From: an uncultured Chloracidobacterium sp.
Lineage (GTDB): Bacteria > Acidobacteriota > Blastocatellia > Pyrinomonadales > Pyrinomonadaceae
Reading direction: 5' to 3'
DNA length: 5,450 bases
Assembly (NCBI GenBank): GCA_937941715.1
Contig: CALDGX010000011.1
Location: 1-5,450, forward strand
Shown: in pieces, positions 4,719 through 5,450 of the stretch
Numbering within the stretch: the first letter of the stretch is position 1
Layout: every line of letters starts with the position of its first letter
Program-made: the position numbers and the translations under genes
The notes under the pieces: model-generated
Database searches by the model: none
What the model saw: the letters and a program-made list of their open reading frames with translations, nothing else
What the model was told of the DNA's origin: nothing

Positions 4719-5366
4719 CTACTGCAGAACATTGTCGGGTTGGTTAGAAATATCTCCCCTGAGCAGAGTTTCCGTGCAGTCATTCCAGACTTTTTGCGTG
4801 CAACTGAACAGCTCAGGTGAGCTTTCGCGCGTCTGCAGTTCCACCGACACAAACGTTGCGGATGTGCCGTAATTCATCGTGGTCCATCCCAGACGCTCGC
4901 GATTTTTCCAGACATATGCGTAGGCGAATCGATCATCCTTACCCATCAGATGTTGGGCCTCGTGAAGGAGGATCATCGCCCTCTCGGTGTCATCGACGGT
5001 CCGGTCAAAAAAATCCGGGTAAACGGTCACGATCTCGAACGGAAAATTAGTCGCTGCAAACGCCCTTTCCTCGGTTATAAGACTGTTAAGCCAGTTGTCA
5101 GTCCCGCGAAAAGTTGCAGCGTGTCTGAGGACGAACACCTCGCTCTCAAACCCCTTTTCGCTCAGTAGGTCGATCGCACGTTCGAGGCACGCCCGTTGTT
5201 CGGGATCCACGGGAATGGTGGTAGAAACCAGTGAGAGGTAGAATGCTGAAAATGTGAGTGCGGCGACCAACGCCAACCTTGAAATAACGACACCAAAACG
5301 CGACCAAGGCCCAAGCTCAGATCGGTTCTTCGAGGCAGCAATTAACTTAGCTATTTTAGTCGTCAT
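4719..5366 (-). CDS. Membrane-anchored HExxH zincin-like protein
   Basis: A 215-residue protein of no family I can name. A basic N-terminus (1-23) precedes one membrane segment (about 24-46), so the rest should lie outside the cytoplasm as a signal-anchored domain. HEAQHLMGKDD (135-145) fits the metzincin-type zinc motif HExxHxxGxxD, with His135, His139 and Asp145 as candidate ligands and Glu136 as catalytic base. TTMNYG (162-167), 19 residues later, resembles a Met-turn. The conserved-looking DDRFAYAYVWKNRERLGW stretch lies between them. Cys189 and Cys197 could pair. Substrate and activity are unknown, and proteins with this layout may also be non-peptidase zincin-fold proteins. The ATG at 5366 has only a weak GGAT ribosome-binding sequence, but it gives the sensible membrane anchor and lies about 22 bases after a predicted transcription start. 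It is transcribed toward the pilin gene, 311 bases upstream, with no clear terminator between; a functional link is unproven. Confidence 0.75.
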   Translation of the reverse strand: MTTKIAKLIAASKNRSELGPWSRFGVVISRLALVAALTFSAFYLSLVSTTIPVDPEQRACLERAIDLLSEKGFESEVFVLRHAATFRGTDNWLNSLITEERAFAATNFPFEIVTVYPDFFDRTVDDTERAMILLHEAQHLMGKDDRFAYAYVWKNRERLGWTTMNYGTSATFVSVELQTRESSPELFSCTQKVWNDCTETLLRGDISNQPDNVLQ

Positions 5367-5395
5367 TCTATCCGGCTACCGAACATTGGCCCGTA

Positions 5396-5424
5396 ATTCT
5401 ATATTGAGATGCCGCCTGAGGCAA
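5396..5424 (-). promoter_or_regulatory. Sigma-70-type promoter of the zincin-like gene
   Basis: On the minus strand TTGCCT (5419-5424) and TAGAAT (5396-5401) are separated by 17 bases, matching the -35 and -10 consensus at four and five of six positions. The start would fall near 5389, about 22 bases before the ATG. This differs from the sigma-54 elements of the pil genes and suggests independent control. Confidence 0.5.
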
Positions 5425-5450
5425 GAACATACGCCGAGATTAGTGTAAAA

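Overview
The window is mostly a leftward (minus-strand) type IV pilus locus. From right to left it carries a membrane-anchored HExxH zincin-like protein (4719-5366), a type IVa major pilin (3946-4407), the retraction ATPase PilT (2624-3793) and a PilM/PilN-type fusion protein (403-2319). The left edge holds a convergent plus-strand partial gene of unknown function (from base 1). The pilin has a short basic leader and the N-terminal sequence FSLVELLVVVIIIGIVAAIAIPSL, followed by an SRRAANEASAISTLRT stretch that I associate from memory with Acidobacteriota pilins. With moderate GC and a PilM-PilN fusion, this suggests an acidobacterium, perhaps of the Blastocatellia/Pyrinomonadaceae type. That assignment is inference.

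Regulation is the most informative part. Two sequences with the sigma-54 (RpoN) -24/-12 layout lie upstream of pilus genes: TGGCAC-N5-TTGC at 4530-4544 for the pilin and GGGCAC-N5-TTGC at 2402-2416 for the PilMN fusion. Both have exactly ten bases between GG and GC. The pilin promoter predicts a leader of about 111 nt, containing a long, nearly continuous hairpin (4449-4501). An inverted TGTCTGA/TCAGACA pair lies 84-134 bases upstream of the predicted start, where a PilR/NtrC-type activator would bind. Strong intrinsic terminators follow the pilin and pilT, so the pil genes look like separate, probably co-regulated transcription units. The zincin-like gene has a plausible sigma-70 promoter instead.

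The pilin is the fibre subunit, PilT powers retraction, and the PilMN protein would form the inner-membrane alignment platform. PilB, PilC, PilD, PilO, PilP and PilQ are not visible here. The left 240 bases are about 67% GC by hand count, against about 53% for 241-360. A minus-strand reading frame with a good ribosome-binding site starts at 351, just downstream of pilMN, and runs into that high-GC block. This suggests a recombination or assembly junction near 240-290 that cuts off the next pil gene.

I see no CRISPR array, RNA gene, insertion sequence or defence system. Any novelty lies in the paired sigma-54 promoters, the structured pilin leader, the fused PilM/PilN protein and the zincin-like neighbour.
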